A stretch of DNA of 44,283 nucleotides, taken from an uncultured Alphaproteobacteria bacterium (lineage in GTDB: Bacteria; Pseudomonadota; Alphaproteobacteria; Rs-D84). The stretch spans positions 1-44,283 of the forward strand of contig CALXMY010000006.1 of the NCBI GenBank assembly GCA_944389595.1. Reading direction: 5' to 3'. This document shows positions 25,597-34,238 of the stretch, one piece after another (positions within the stretch are counted from its first letter, which is position 1; the number at the start of each line of letters is the position of its first letter). The notes under the pieces are model-generated. The model ran no database searches. It saw only the letters and a list, made by a program, of their open reading frames with translations, and was not told the DNA's origin. The position numbers and the translations under genes are program-made.

Positions 25597-25756
25597 AAAA
25601 AAAAGACCACATATTTCAGTGGTCGGGAGTTAGAACAGTCAAACATTGATGACCCTCGCCATCTTGCGAGTGGCGACATCCCGACCAGGTTTGTCGGGAC
25701 AATATTCGTGGTATTTCAATGTTTTGGTGTTCTAGGCCAATCCACTGGATATGTCG
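25597..25756 (-). ncRNA. Structured RNA, copy 1 (sRNA or attenuated leader of the PAP2 gene)
   Basis: On the minus strand, about 160 nt from a promoter in the end of recN to a terminator just before the PAP2 ribosome binding site. Order of elements: hairpin TTGG / CCAA with 9-nt loop CCTAGAACA (25724-25740); closing stem AAACATTGA / TCAATGTTT (25716-25724 with 25641-25649); inner hairpins TCCCGAC / GTCGGGA and CTCGC / GCGAG; conserved TTCTAACTCCC; terminator GACCAC / GTGGTC plus eight T. TGGTCGGGA (25679-25687) can instead pair with TCCCGACCA (25620-25628) and break the terminator. The same plan recurs at 39520-39752 with different stem sequences. I do not know the family; similarity to prophage C4-type antisense RNAs is a loose impression only. 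Confidence 0.75.
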
Positions 25757-25762
25757 TAAAAT

Positions 25763-25791
25763 ATTATTGAATAAAATTTATCGGTTTTCAA
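25763..25791 (-). promoter_or_regulatory. Promoter of structured RNA copy 1
   Basis: On the minus strand TTGAAA (25786-25791), a 17-bp spacer and AATAAT (25763-25768). The -35 box overlaps the last codons of recN. Confidence 0.6.
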
Positions 25792-27443
25792 TTGTTTTTA
25801 ATCAGTGTGCGTGCCGTTGCCACGGATTCGGGCGTGATTTCCGCGCCACTGATTATTCGGGCGATTTCATTTATGCGTGCGTCATCTGTAATTTCGGTGA
25901 CATTTGTAATTGTTTTGTTATTTTCGCTGTGTTTTGAAATTTTAAAGTGTTTATCGGCAAAACCTGCAACCTGGGCAGAATGAGTGATAACCAAAGCCTG
26001 GGACATGGCGGCCAATCTGTTCAGACGGCTGCCCACTGCGGATGCGGTTGCACCACTGATGCCGGTATCGATTTCGTCAAATACAAATGTGTGTGATGTA
26101 CCGGCATCTGCCAATACAACCCGTAATGCCAACATCAAACGCGCCAGTTCGCCGCCGGATGTCGCACGGTGCAGTGGCGCAAATGGCATACCTGGGTTTG
26201 TTTTTATCATAAATACTATTTCATCAACCCCGTTTACAGATGGTGTTGTTTCGGTTCGTTGGACTATAAAATCTGCGCCGCCCAGTTTTAAATCCGGCAA
26301 TTCGGCCAATATTTGTGAACGCATTTGTTCGGCGGCCAATTTTCGTGCAGATGTTAATTCTGTGGCGGCGGCATCAAATTCGGCGCGCGCGTTTTTAACG
26401 GTTGTACGCAATTTTTTTAATTCTGTGTCGGAATTTTCAATTGCGTTCAATTGCGCAGACATTTGTTCCAGTTTTTGTGGCAATTCATCGGCTGGTACGC
26501 GGTGTTTGCGCGCCGCAGCGCGTATGGCGAATAATCTTTCCTCGATTGCGTCCAAATCATCTGTGCTGATTTCGGTCGGATTTAATTTGCCGGCAACATC
26601 GGATACAATTTGGGCCGCGTTGTATAATGCGTCTATTTGTTCGGAATATGGATTTGGTTCAGTTTTTATTCGTTCCAGAATGTGTGCCACGGAAAAAATT
26701 TGTGCATCCAGTGATTCGCCACGTGGGTTCATTGCGGTATTTGCATCGGATAATATTGCGGCATCTTTTTCCGCGTTCATCATTGCGGTTCGTCGTGTGG
26801 CTAATTCATCTTCTTCGCCGACATTTACATTTAATGATTCCAATTCGCGAACATTGTGTTCCAAAAATTCGCGTTCGATTGCCGATTTTTGCAGCATGTC
26901 GGTTAATTCATTTAATCGTTGTTCGGCCAAATGATATTCGTTATATTTTTCTTTAACTTGCTGTAATAACGTGTTGTAATTTTTTATTATTTTTTTTCCG
27001 AATAAATCCAATGATGTACGGTGTGTTATTGGATTCAGCAATGTGTGATTTGCAAATTGGCCATGAATTTCGACCAAATTGTCACCAATTTGCTTTAATG
27101 TTTTAATTGATATGGGGGTGTCGTTTGCCCATGCGCGACTTTTGCCGTCCGACGATAATGTGCGGCGCAATATTAATGTGCCATCAAATTCAATTCCGTT
27201 ATCATTTAACAATGTTTGTAATTCGGAATCAGCGGTATCAAATTCCGCGGTAACAGATGCCATTTCGCACCCGTGCCGCACCAGGCCAACGTCCGAACGG
27301 GCACCCAGTGCCAACGCCAGTGCATCCATTAATATACTTTTGCCGGCACCGGTTTCGCCGGTTAATATATTCAGCCCTGATCCGAATTCCAGATTCAGTT
27401 TTTCAATTAAAACGATATTGGAAATGTATAAACGTGTTAACAT
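25788..27443 (-). CDS. recN: DNA repair protein RecN
   Basis: RecN is an SMC-like ATPase that acts early at DNA double-strand breaks. The 551-residue product has Walker A GETGAGKS (residues 29-36), paired coiled-coil segments in the middle, the ABC signature ATSGGELARLMLAL, Walker B HTFVFDEIDTGISG and the terminal LVITHSAQVAGFADKHFKI. Length is typical. It lies 43 bp after the AddA nuclease frame on the same strand, so double-strand-break repair genes are grouped here. No ATG alternative is needed: MLTRLYISNIVLI is the family start. Confidence 0.97.
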   Translation of the reverse strand: MLTRLYISNIVLIEKLNLEFGSGLNILTGETGAGKSILMDALALALGARSDVGLVRHGCEMASVTAEFDTADSELQTLLNDNGIEFDGTLILRRTLSSDGKSRAWANDTPISIKTLKQIGDNLVEIHGQFANHTLLNPITHRTSLDLFGKKIIKNYNTLLQQVKEKYNEYHLAEQRLNELTDMLQKSAIEREFLEHNVRELESLNVNVGEEDELATRRTAMMNAEKDAAILSDANTAMNPRGESLDAQIFSVAHILERIKTEPNPYSEQIDALYNAAQIVSDVAGKLNPTEISTDDLDAIEERLFAIRAAARKHRVPADELPQKLEQMSAQLNAIENSDTELKKLRTTVKNARAEFDAAATELTSARKLAAEQMRSQILAELPDLKLGGADFIVQRTETTPSVNGVDEIVFMIKTNPGMPFAPLHRATSGGELARLMLALRVVLADAGTSHTFVFDEIDTGISGATASAVGSRLNRLAAMSQALVITHSAQVAGFADKHFKISKHSENNKTITNVTEITDDARINEIARIISGAEITPESVATARTLIKNN

Positions 27444-27485
27444 GGTGAAATTATAATCGGATTATATGCCGAAATTCAAGGAATT

Positions 27486-27932
27486 TTATAAAACTTTTTC
27501 CAGACAAAAATCGTGCAACCATAATATGTATGCGGTAATTTGATATGTTGGGTAAATTTCGTGTAATAATTTCGAATATTCAGTCAGTTGCGCAATGTAT
27601 TTGTCATGAAATTCATTTTTGTTTGTGTCGGTTTTATAATCCATAATTTGAATGCTTTTTGTTGTGTCATTAATTGTCATTCTGTCGATGCGCCGACTGA
27701 TAAAACGACCGTTGATATGTCCTGCAATTGGAACCTCGGTTTTAGATTCCGGACCAAAAAAAGGTACCAGGTTTGGGTGTGACAATATTTGTTCAATAAT
27801 TTCAGAATCGCCATTCGTATTGCGTCCATCTATTGTTATATTTTGCATTTTTGAATGTTTGGCGCGGCCAATGTCGGTTGCGTGGCGCATGTGTTCGTTT
27901 TGTGATAAAATATTGCGTAATGTATCAGACAT
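27486..27932 (-). CDS. addA: AddA C-terminal nuclease part, separate reading frame
   Basis: This 148-residue frame encodes the PD-(D/E)XK nuclease domain that normally ends AddA. Visible are the helix motif DIGRAKHSKM, ESKTEVPIAG, the catalytic Asp in RRIDRM and the catalytic IQIMDYKTD, followed by YIAQLTEYSKLLHEIYP. All catalytic residues are intact. The ATG at 27932 overlaps the stop of the helicase frame by 8 nt (ATGTCTGA), and AGGA is well placed upstream, so it could be translated independently by coupling. Alternatives are a natural frameshift mutation or a sequence error in a single addA gene. Confidence 0.85.
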   Translation of the reverse strand: MSDTLRNILSQNEHMRHATDIGRAKHSKMQNITIDGRNTNGDSEIIEQILSHPNLVPFFGPESKTEVPIAGHINGRFISRRIDRMTINDTTKSIQIMDYKTDTNKNEFHDKYIAQLTEYSKLLHEIYPTYQITAYILWLHDFCLEKVL

Positions 27933-30579
27933 TTTCAATCCTGATTGTTTTGTCGGTTACGATGGCACGGGGTGCGGTGGACAGCACGCGCCATAATTGT
28001 GTGTGCCATGATAAATCATTTGCATTACGATTCCCAGATGTAAAACCATATATATATAATTGATTTATTGCGCGTGTCATTGCCACATACAGCAATCTGT
28101 AGTATTCTGCGATGCGTGTTTTGTTTAATTCATTTTCGGCAATTTTGCGCAATTCACTGTTGTCGCGCCGCGGTGCCCACAGCCACGGTGTGGGAAATTT
28201 TTCGTGTTGCGCACGCAGGTGCGCCGGTTGCATTTCCGGGGTAATTGGAAATATTGATTCTGGTTTTGGTGTGCGAACCGTATCAATTAAGAATATTACT
28301 GGGGCCTCTAGTCCTTTGCTGCCATGAACGGTTACAATACGAACGCCTGATGAGTTATCCATGTCGCGCTTGATAACGCTGCCGCTGGTGACGAACCATT
28401 TCAAGAAATGTTTTAGTGTCCCGCTTTGTGTGCGTTCGTATGCCAAACAAATTGTTAAAAATTCTTCCAGTGGGTCAATAACTTGTTCGCCCAATGCGGC
28501 AATAATACTTTGGCGCGTATTGTTTGAATTCAAAATATTTGTAAAAAACGAATATGGTGCCAATGTGTCGTACCATTTTTGTATCTGGTTTAACCGATTA
28601 AATATATTCGGATGCGTTGTTTCCAAAACATTAAAAACTGTTGTTGGTGCAGATGTGTTATTTATATGTTTTTGTTGATTATTTGCATTATTTTTTATTT
28701 GGCAAATATTAAAAATATCGCGTTCGGTCAATCTGAAAATCGGACTTTTTAACACGCAACATAAACTGTAATCGTCGGCATTGTTTATGCAAAACCGAAC
28801 CAGATTTAACAAGTCGCGAATTGCCGGAAAATCGGGCAACGTAATTCTGTCGCTGCCGGCGACGGGAATATTCAGTTGCTTTAATTCGCGTACCAGAATC
28901 GGGGCCATCGGTTCGCGATTTTGCACCAACACCATTATATCGTCGGGGGTAAAGTTTGTGTCGCGTAACACGGATTGAATTTTTTGTGCAATCATTTGTA
29001 CGTATTTGCGTGTATCAATTTCGTCCGCGTCGCCGTCAATTAATTTGTGCAGTTCAACGAATGAATTTACACCCGAACGTACGTATTTGTGTGTGTTGTT
29101 TATAAAGCCTGTTTTTTCAATGGTTTCGGCATCGTTAAACAGGGTGTCAACAGCATACAAAATTTGTGGTGCGGAACGGAAACTTTGAATTAATGGTATT
29201 TCGCGAATTGTGCGCAAATTTTGTTCAATTTGTTTTGCAATTTCGTTGTGGTTGTGCGCAAATGCGCGCGGGTCCGCGCCCTGGAATCCATAAATTGATT
29301 GTTTGGTGTCGCCAACAACAAACATTGAATGCGTGTGTGCAGATGTGTCGCCATCGGTAAAGAAATCGTCCACCAGCATTCGTAAAATGTCCCATTGTGC
29401 GGGCGCGGTATCTTGGGCTTCGTCCACCAATATGTGTGATAAATGGATGTTCAGTTGCGACAAAACCCATCCCATAACATCGGGTGTGGAAAATAATTTT
29501 TTGGTATACAAAATTAAATCGTCGAAATCCAACAGGTTGTGTTGTGATTTTATGTCTTTGTATATTTGTGCAAATGCCGCCGATAAATCAAATACGGCCA
29601 ACGAGTCATCAAAGATTTGTGTGTTTAATATGCGCTGATTTAATTGATATACGCGATTTAATTCTTCGCTTAAAAAGTCTTTTTTTGATACCACGGCCTT
29701 TGGTGTATCTTTTTCGGTTAAATATGCTGTTTTATATTTTTCAAAATTTATCGTTTTATCAATATATTGTTTTGTTGAATTGACAATATTTATCATATAT
29801 TGTGCCGGCTTTTTTGACGATTTTATTTCATCAGATGCAATTTCGATGATTTTTTGCAATTTTTCCGTGGAAAATTCCGTTTGAATTGGTGTATTCAATT
29901 GTAAAAAATAACGTGTCGTATCAATAAAATATTTGCGATAATTATCAAAATCGTTTATTTGAAAAAAGTCTGCATAATGTGCACATAATATTGACAGCAA
30001 ATCGCCTATACGTGTTTCATCAATCCGTCCGACAATATGTGTAAACGCATTGTTTATGTGTTCATTATTTGATGAATTTATCAGTTTTGAAAACGCATCT
30101 TGTAATAAAGCACGTTGTGTGTCATCCGAAACCAATGACCATGCGGGCGATATGCCGGCCTCAATCGGGAATCGATGCAAAATTTCTTCGCAGAATCCAT
30201 GAATTGTTTTTATTTTTAATAGGTCCGGATTATCAATATATTTGAAAAATATTGTTCGGGCATGTGATACGTCATCGTTTTTTACAGGTTTACTTTCAAC
30301 GACATTGTCCAGTAATTCGCACAGTTCATTGTCCGATGACATTGCCCATTTTTGCAGTTCGCGTAATATTCTGTTTCGCATTTCGCCGGCTGCGGCCTTG
30401 GTATATGTTAAACATAAAATACCGCAATCATCGATATTGGGGCTGCGGAATAATATGCGCAACAGACGTTGAACCAGAACGCTGGTTTTCCCGGTTCCGG
30501 CGTTTGCCTGGACCCAAACGTTTTCCGATGGATTTGCGGCGACATCTTGTTCATGCGAAAGTTTGAATTTTTTGGTCAT
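27925..30579 (-). CDS. addA: AddA helicase part (UvrD-like double-strand-break helicase)
   Basis: AddAB unwinds and resects broken DNA ends to start recombination. The 884-residue product has the superfamily 1A motifs: Walker A ANAGTGKT (residues 25-32), CLTYTKAAAGEM, IKTIHGFCEEIL, ILVDEAQDTAPAQW, VVGDTKQSIYGFQGADP, VTVHGSKGLEAPVIFL and YRLLYVAMTRA. Full AddA is usually about 1100-1200 residues with a C-terminal nuclease; here the frame stops after the helicase and the nuclease continues in another frame. The ATG at 30579 has AAGGGG upstream. addB is not adjacent and not in the window. Confidence 0.95.
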   Translation of the reverse strand: MTKKFKLSHEQDVAANPSENVWVQANAGTGKTSVLVQRLLRILFRSPNIDDCGILCLTYTKAAAGEMRNRILRELQKWAMSSDNELCELLDNVVESKPVKNDDVSHARTIFFKYIDNPDLLKIKTIHGFCEEILHRFPIEAGISPAWSLVSDDTQRALLQDAFSKLINSSNNEHINNAFTHIVGRIDETRIGDLLSILCAHYADFFQINDFDNYRKYFIDTTRYFLQLNTPIQTEFSTEKLQKIIEIASDEIKSSKKPAQYMINIVNSTKQYIDKTINFEKYKTAYLTEKDTPKAVVSKKDFLSEELNRVYQLNQRILNTQIFDDSLAVFDLSAAFAQIYKDIKSQHNLLDFDDLILYTKKLFSTPDVMGWVLSQLNIHLSHILVDEAQDTAPAQWDILRMLVDDFFTDGDTSAHTHSMFVVGDTKQSIYGFQGADPRAFAHNHNEIAKQIEQNLRTIREIPLIQSFRSAPQILYAVDTLFNDAETIEKTGFINNTHKYVRSGVNSFVELHKLIDGDADEIDTRKYVQMIAQKIQSVLRDTNFTPDDIMVLVQNREPMAPILVRELKQLNIPVAGSDRITLPDFPAIRDLLNLVRFCINNADDYSLCCVLKSPIFRLTERDIFNICQIKNNANNQQKHINNTSAPTTVFNVLETTHPNIFNRLNQIQKWYDTLAPYSFFTNILNSNNTRQSIIAALGEQVIDPLEEFLTICLAYERTQSGTLKHFLKWFVTSGSVIKRDMDNSSGVRIVTVHGSKGLEAPVIFLIDTVRTPKPESIFPITPEMQPAHLRAQHEKFPTPWLWAPRRDNSELRKIAENELNKTRIAEYYRLLYVAMTRAINQLYIYGFTSGNRNANDLSWHTQLWRVLSTAPRAIVTDKTIRIENV

Positions 30580-30722
30580 TATACCCCTTGCTTTATTTTT
30601 GGAATTTTAGTATAAATTTCACAGGACTGCAAGAATATAACCAATGCCACATGTTTTGAATGAAAATTGGTGGTATCAGTGGCATTGTTTTATATTTTAT
30701 AATAAAACCACGGGGGGATTTT

Positions 30723-32654
30723 ATGGAAATGAATCAGATTTTTTTAATTGTGGCGGGCGCGGTTGCGGGATTGCTGTTTGTGGCACTAATTGTGCTGTTT
30801 TTTGTTTCGCGTCGGTCCCAGCGGGTTATGCAATCTGTATTGGAATTAATGACGCGGCCCGAACGCGCCCGGGTCCAGGATGCGGTGCGTGTGCTGAATA
30901 ATATTTTGGCCGACGAAATGATAAAAATGGAAACTAATTTTCAAAATATTCGTGATGCGTTAAATTCGCAAATATCGGTGGCCACAGAATTAAAAAATAC
31001 ATTGGACGAACAGAACCAGCGATTAACCGCAACATCCGATGATGCGACGAAAAAAATTTCTGTTATGTCACAGCGGTTGGAAAATACGGTTTCAGATTTG
31101 CGCAGCATTGTTGAATCAACCGGATGGCAAGACGTAGAAATGTCAACCGACAGATTTAATGCCACGGTGAATGATTTGTTGGCGCGTATTGATACAACAA
31201 CCACCGATGTAACCGAACGTGTTGCCCAGATTCAGGAAAATATCGCGGGATGGATTGCGTCGGGTGATGAACTGACACAAAAATTAAAGTCTGAATTTGA
31301 TTCCAATGTTGCCCAAATGCAGGATTTGAATTCTGAATATACAAATATGCAGCAGAACATGAATGGTTTATCTGAAAATGTTGTGAACGGATTCGAAAAT
31401 ATCAAGGCTGCCGCCACAGGATACGAAGAAACGTTGGGCAAAACAGATAAATTATTGGATGAACATTTGGCAAAATTGGATGCGTTTGGCAAACAATCCA
31501 AAAAACAGTTAACGGGTCAAATGAATACTTTGACAAACACGGCCAATGTTGTTGCCGGCCAGGTTCGTTTAAGCGAAACATCAATTGAATCCCAGGTTCG
31601 CAAATTAACCGACGCAGTCGAGACATTAATGTCATCGGCAACATCAACCGAATCCGCCGTGCGTAATATATCCAAAGAATTAACCGAATTATGCAATCAT
31701 TTTAACAAAGATATTACCGGTTTTACGAATGACATTGTTGGTGAATTAAAAACTGTGTCGGGGGTCGCAAATTCCACATTGGAAAACACGCGTAGTGCCG
31801 CGGGTGCATTTTCGGAATCGGTTCGCGCCATGGCAACCGGTGTACGCGAAACGTTAATAGAAATGAATACGGCGCATACACAATTGTCCGGGCAATCAGA
31901 AAATCTGATTAAAATGTCGGCTGAAACCACCGCGCAATTACAACCATTATCGGAATTGATTGAAAAATATTATTCGGCCCTGCCCGATTTGGCGCGCGAT
32001 TCCGTGAACACTGGTGATAATCTGCAGAAAATCGTTGAAAATCTGAATGAAAAAATCGCATTAATGAAACAGACAGTTACGGAATCGACCGAAACCATTG
32101 CAAATTCGGCGGTAAAGCTGGAGGATTTGGCCGGACAATCGCGCCAACAAATGATAGATTTGATGTCAGATTATACCAAGGCCGTCAATACCATGCAGAC
32201 ATTGAATAAACAAATGATGGTTGCACGCGCAACTGCCCCAATGGATGCAATAAATACCACGCCGGGCACTGCATCATCGTATGGGCGCATTAATACATCT
32301 GATTTTTTAAAGCAAAGTGAACGGATGTTTGAAAATTTACATGAACAAACATTGGATTTAACCCGCGCGGCCGGGGCTGAAATACCGGATGTTATATGGA
32401 AAAAATATCATGCCGGCGACAAGACTATATTTTCCAAATGGTTTGCCAAGGTTTTGACCAATGCCGACAAAAAACAGGTGCGCGAAATGTTAAAATCCGA
32501 CACAGTATTCCGTTCCCAGGCCACGCAATTTGTGCGCAGTTTTGATAAAATATTAACCGCCGCCAAACAGGCCGACGGCACAGATAAACTGGCCGGGACA
32601 TTGGCGAAAACAGATCTGGGCCAGATTTATATTGCATTAAAGGGGCATGTGTAA
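30723..32654 (+). CDS. Membrane-anchored coiled-coil protein
   Basis: A 643-residue protein with one membrane helix close to the N-terminus (IFLIVAGAVAGLLFVALIVL), then about 470 residues of heptad-like, Ala/Thr/Glu/Asn-rich coiled coil without Cys, resembling chemoreceptor or apolipoprotein-like rods. A Pro/Thr/Ala linker follows, and a compact C-terminal domain of about 90 residues (KYHAGDKTIFSKWFAKVL ... GQIYIALKGHV). I recall similar C-terminal domains in other alphaproteobacterial coiled-coil proteins of unknown role, sometimes placed next to motor-like proteins. GGGGGGA precedes the ATG. A structural or envelope-spanning role is inferred. Confidence 0.85.
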   Translation: MEMNQIFLIVAGAVAGLLFVALIVLFFVSRRSQRVMQSVLELMTRPERARVQDAVRVLNNILADEMIKMETNFQNIRDALNSQISVATELKNTLDEQNQRLTATSDDATKKISVMSQRLENTVSDLRSIVESTGWQDVEMSTDRFNATVNDLLARIDTTTTDVTERVAQIQENIAGWIASGDELTQKLKSEFDSNVAQMQDLNSEYTNMQQNMNGLSENVVNGFENIKAAATGYEETLGKTDKLLDEHLAKLDAFGKQSKKQLTGQMNTLTNTANVVAGQVRLSETSIESQVRKLTDAVETLMSSATSTESAVRNISKELTELCNHFNKDITGFTNDIVGELKTVSGVANSTLENTRSAAGAFSESVRAMATGVRETLIEMNTAHTQLSGQSENLIKMSAETTAQLQPLSELIEKYYSALPDLARDSVNTGDNLQKIVENLNEKIALMKQTVTESTETIANSAVKLEDLAGQSRQQMIDLMSDYTKAVNTMQTLNKQMMVARATAPMDAINTTPGTASSYGRINTSDFLKQSERMFENLHEQTLDLTRAAGAEIPDVIWKKYHAGDKTIFSKWFAKVLTNADKKQVREMLKSDTVFRSQATQFVRSFDKILTAAKQADGTDKLAGTLAKTDLGQIYIALKGHV

Positions 32655-32677
32655 TTTTGATTTTAGTTGTATAAAAT

Positions 32678-32725
32678 ATAGTTTGCATAATTTTGCATAA
32701 TTTAAATTTATGCAAACTATTTTTT
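32678..32725 (+). terminator. Terminator of the coiled-coil gene
   Basis: A perfect 13-bp stem ATAGTTTGCATAA / TTATGCAAACTAT (32678-32690, 32708-32720) is followed by TTTTT. Confidence 0.8.
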
Positions 32726-32759
32726 CGAATCGATATGTAATTTTTTAATTCATTTTGTT

Positions 32760-33638
32760 TTAATTGCCGGTAACTGGACCTGTGATTGTAACATTTTCAT
32801 AATAACATGGTTCGGAAAACGTGAATGTCCCCGATTCAATTGTCACAGGTGTATTTTCAGGTATATAACACGATGTAATTGTTGTATTGGAATTATTGCC
32901 AAATATGGGACATCCGGTTGTTGTGCCGTATACATCGCCCAATTTTGGACAACGATGGCAGTTGTATACATAGAATTTGGTAAGAATATTTTCTGTTTCA
33001 AGGGTTCTGGTCATATAATATCCAGTGTTGCAACATACATTTCCATTCCGGCATATAGCATCAGATGGACAGGCTTTACAAATGATACCGCCGGTCAAAG
33101 GGTTTGATGATGGAAATGCATTATAATAGTTGTCGGCACAACGATAATTGCACCGGTTGTTGTTTTTGTTGCACCACATTTCAAGTCCGGGATTTGATGG
33201 GTCTGTCCCCGGATTGCTTTCTGTATAGCCCTCGCATGGCAACCCTTCGCATGGTTCAGACGGAGTTGGTGGTGTTTCTGATTTTACACATGTGTCATAA
33301 CTGATCGAACATTCGTAAACTCTGCTTGAATCGGCGGTTATAGTTTTTAATTCATATCCCGGTTTGCAAGACGTGCAATATGTGACACTGTATATTGTTC
33401 CATACGTAGTTCCCTGGTTTGGCAGTCCTGTTTGTCGAAAGCATCCGCGCGCAGATGTTTCGCAATTTTCTGCATCTGGGACCCCGGAATCTTGTCTGAT
33501 TGTGCTGTCACATGCAGTAGTGCCACATCTATAACCTTCTTGTTCTTTCATATCGTCTTCTATATATGCGCTAAATACAGCGAACGCATTGTTTGAAAAA
33601 AGCCCGAATAATAAAACAAGTGTTAGAATTTTATACAT
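32760..33638 (-). CDS. Secreted cysteine-rich protein
   Basis: A 292-residue exported protein with signal peptide KILTLVLLFGLFSNNAFA. The mature part has more than twenty Cys in pairs such as CGTTACD, CTSCKPGYEL, CPSDAICRNGNVCCNTGYYM and CHRCPKLG, resembling EGF- or ephrin-receptor-like modules and related in style to the 911-residue protein at 488. A Pro/Ser/Thr-rich linker (ETPPTPSEPCEGLPCEGYTE) splits it. The start at 33638 is set by the signal peptide and a GGGGGA site; the frame extends upstream into repeat DNA, which is not credible coding sequence. Likely a surface or secreted disulfide-bonded protein of unknown role. Confidence 0.85.
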   Translation of the reverse strand: MYKILTLVLLFGLFSNNAFAVFSAYIEDDMKEQEGYRCGTTACDSTIRQDSGVPDAENCETSARGCFRQTGLPNQGTTYGTIYSVTYCTSCKPGYELKTITADSSRVYECSISYDTCVKSETPPTPSEPCEGLPCEGYTESNPGTDPSNPGLEMWCNKNNNRCNYRCADNYYNAFPSSNPLTGGIICKACPSDAICRNGNVCCNTGYYMTRTLETENILTKFYVYNCHRCPKLGDVYGTTTGCPIFGNNSNTTITSCYIPENTPVTIESGTFTFSEPCYYENVTITGPVTGN

Positions 33639-33745
33639 AAAATCCCCCGTGTCGTACAAAGTGTAACAAAAAAATGACTTTGCCGTCAATAATGTTTTAA
33701 AACATTTCCCCAAAATCCCCATTGTCGTTGCGTGGTCCTTTTTGG

Positions 33746-34230
33746 GGGTTACTGGTAACTCGTAACTTGTTACTCGTGATTTCCCCACCCCCCCCCGTCG
33801 TGCAAAGCACGACACCCCCCCCCGCCCCCATAAGCAGGGGCGGTGGGCATTGGTGCGTTTTCCGGTGCGATTACCACCGCCGGCCTGTCACCCCGTGGCT
33901 TGACCACGGGGTCCAGGTCATTAAAATCCCGTGCAACGCGCGGACAAATTTATAATGACCATATATTTTATATACCACACATATTAAATTTGAATTTGCT
34001 GACGCAAATAAGTTTTGATGACCTGGATCCTGGGGTCAAGCCCCAGGATGACAAAGAGAAAGAACGTCATGGAATGACAATACTTATAGCCCCAGGATGA
34101 CAAAGAATACAGGGCCCCGCACCCAGGATGACAAAGAGAAAGAACGCCATGTAATGACAATACTTATAGCCCCAGGATGACAAACATTTATCGCCACAGA
34201 ATGACAAGAAAAAGAATGCCATGGAATAAC
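33746..34230. repeat. Composite intergenic repeat, copy 2
   Basis: Nearly 500 bp without a convincing gene, homologous to 3250-3560 and in the same orientation. It has the GTTACTCGT block, C tracts around GTCGTGC AAA GCACGAC (near 33798), the GGTGGGCATT block, a left REP-like arm (CCTGTCACCCCGTGGCTTG) and a right arm (CTGGGGTCAAGCCCCAGGAT). Beyond the right arm, a 49-bp segment (34042-34090) is repeated at 34122-34170 with few changes, and partial GGATGACAA units continue to about 34210. A 19-bp module (33994-34012) is inverted relative to copy 1 (3458-3476). Confidence 0.8.
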
Positions 34231-34238
34231 GGGGTGTG

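Noticed and set aside
25984..26934. A 316-codon plus-strand frame opposite recN
   Set aside because: recN is a full-length, motif-complete gene on the other strand; the antisense frame is a by-product of its codon use.
33639..33815. A 59-residue N-terminal extension of the 292-residue Cys-rich protein
   Set aside because: The extension reads into repeat DNA, whereas the ATG at 33638 gives a signal peptide and a GGGGGA site.
34042..34170. Direct repeats resembling a small CRISPR array
   Set aside because: Only two 49-bp units with 31 bp between them, both part of REP-like DNA, and no cas genes nearby.
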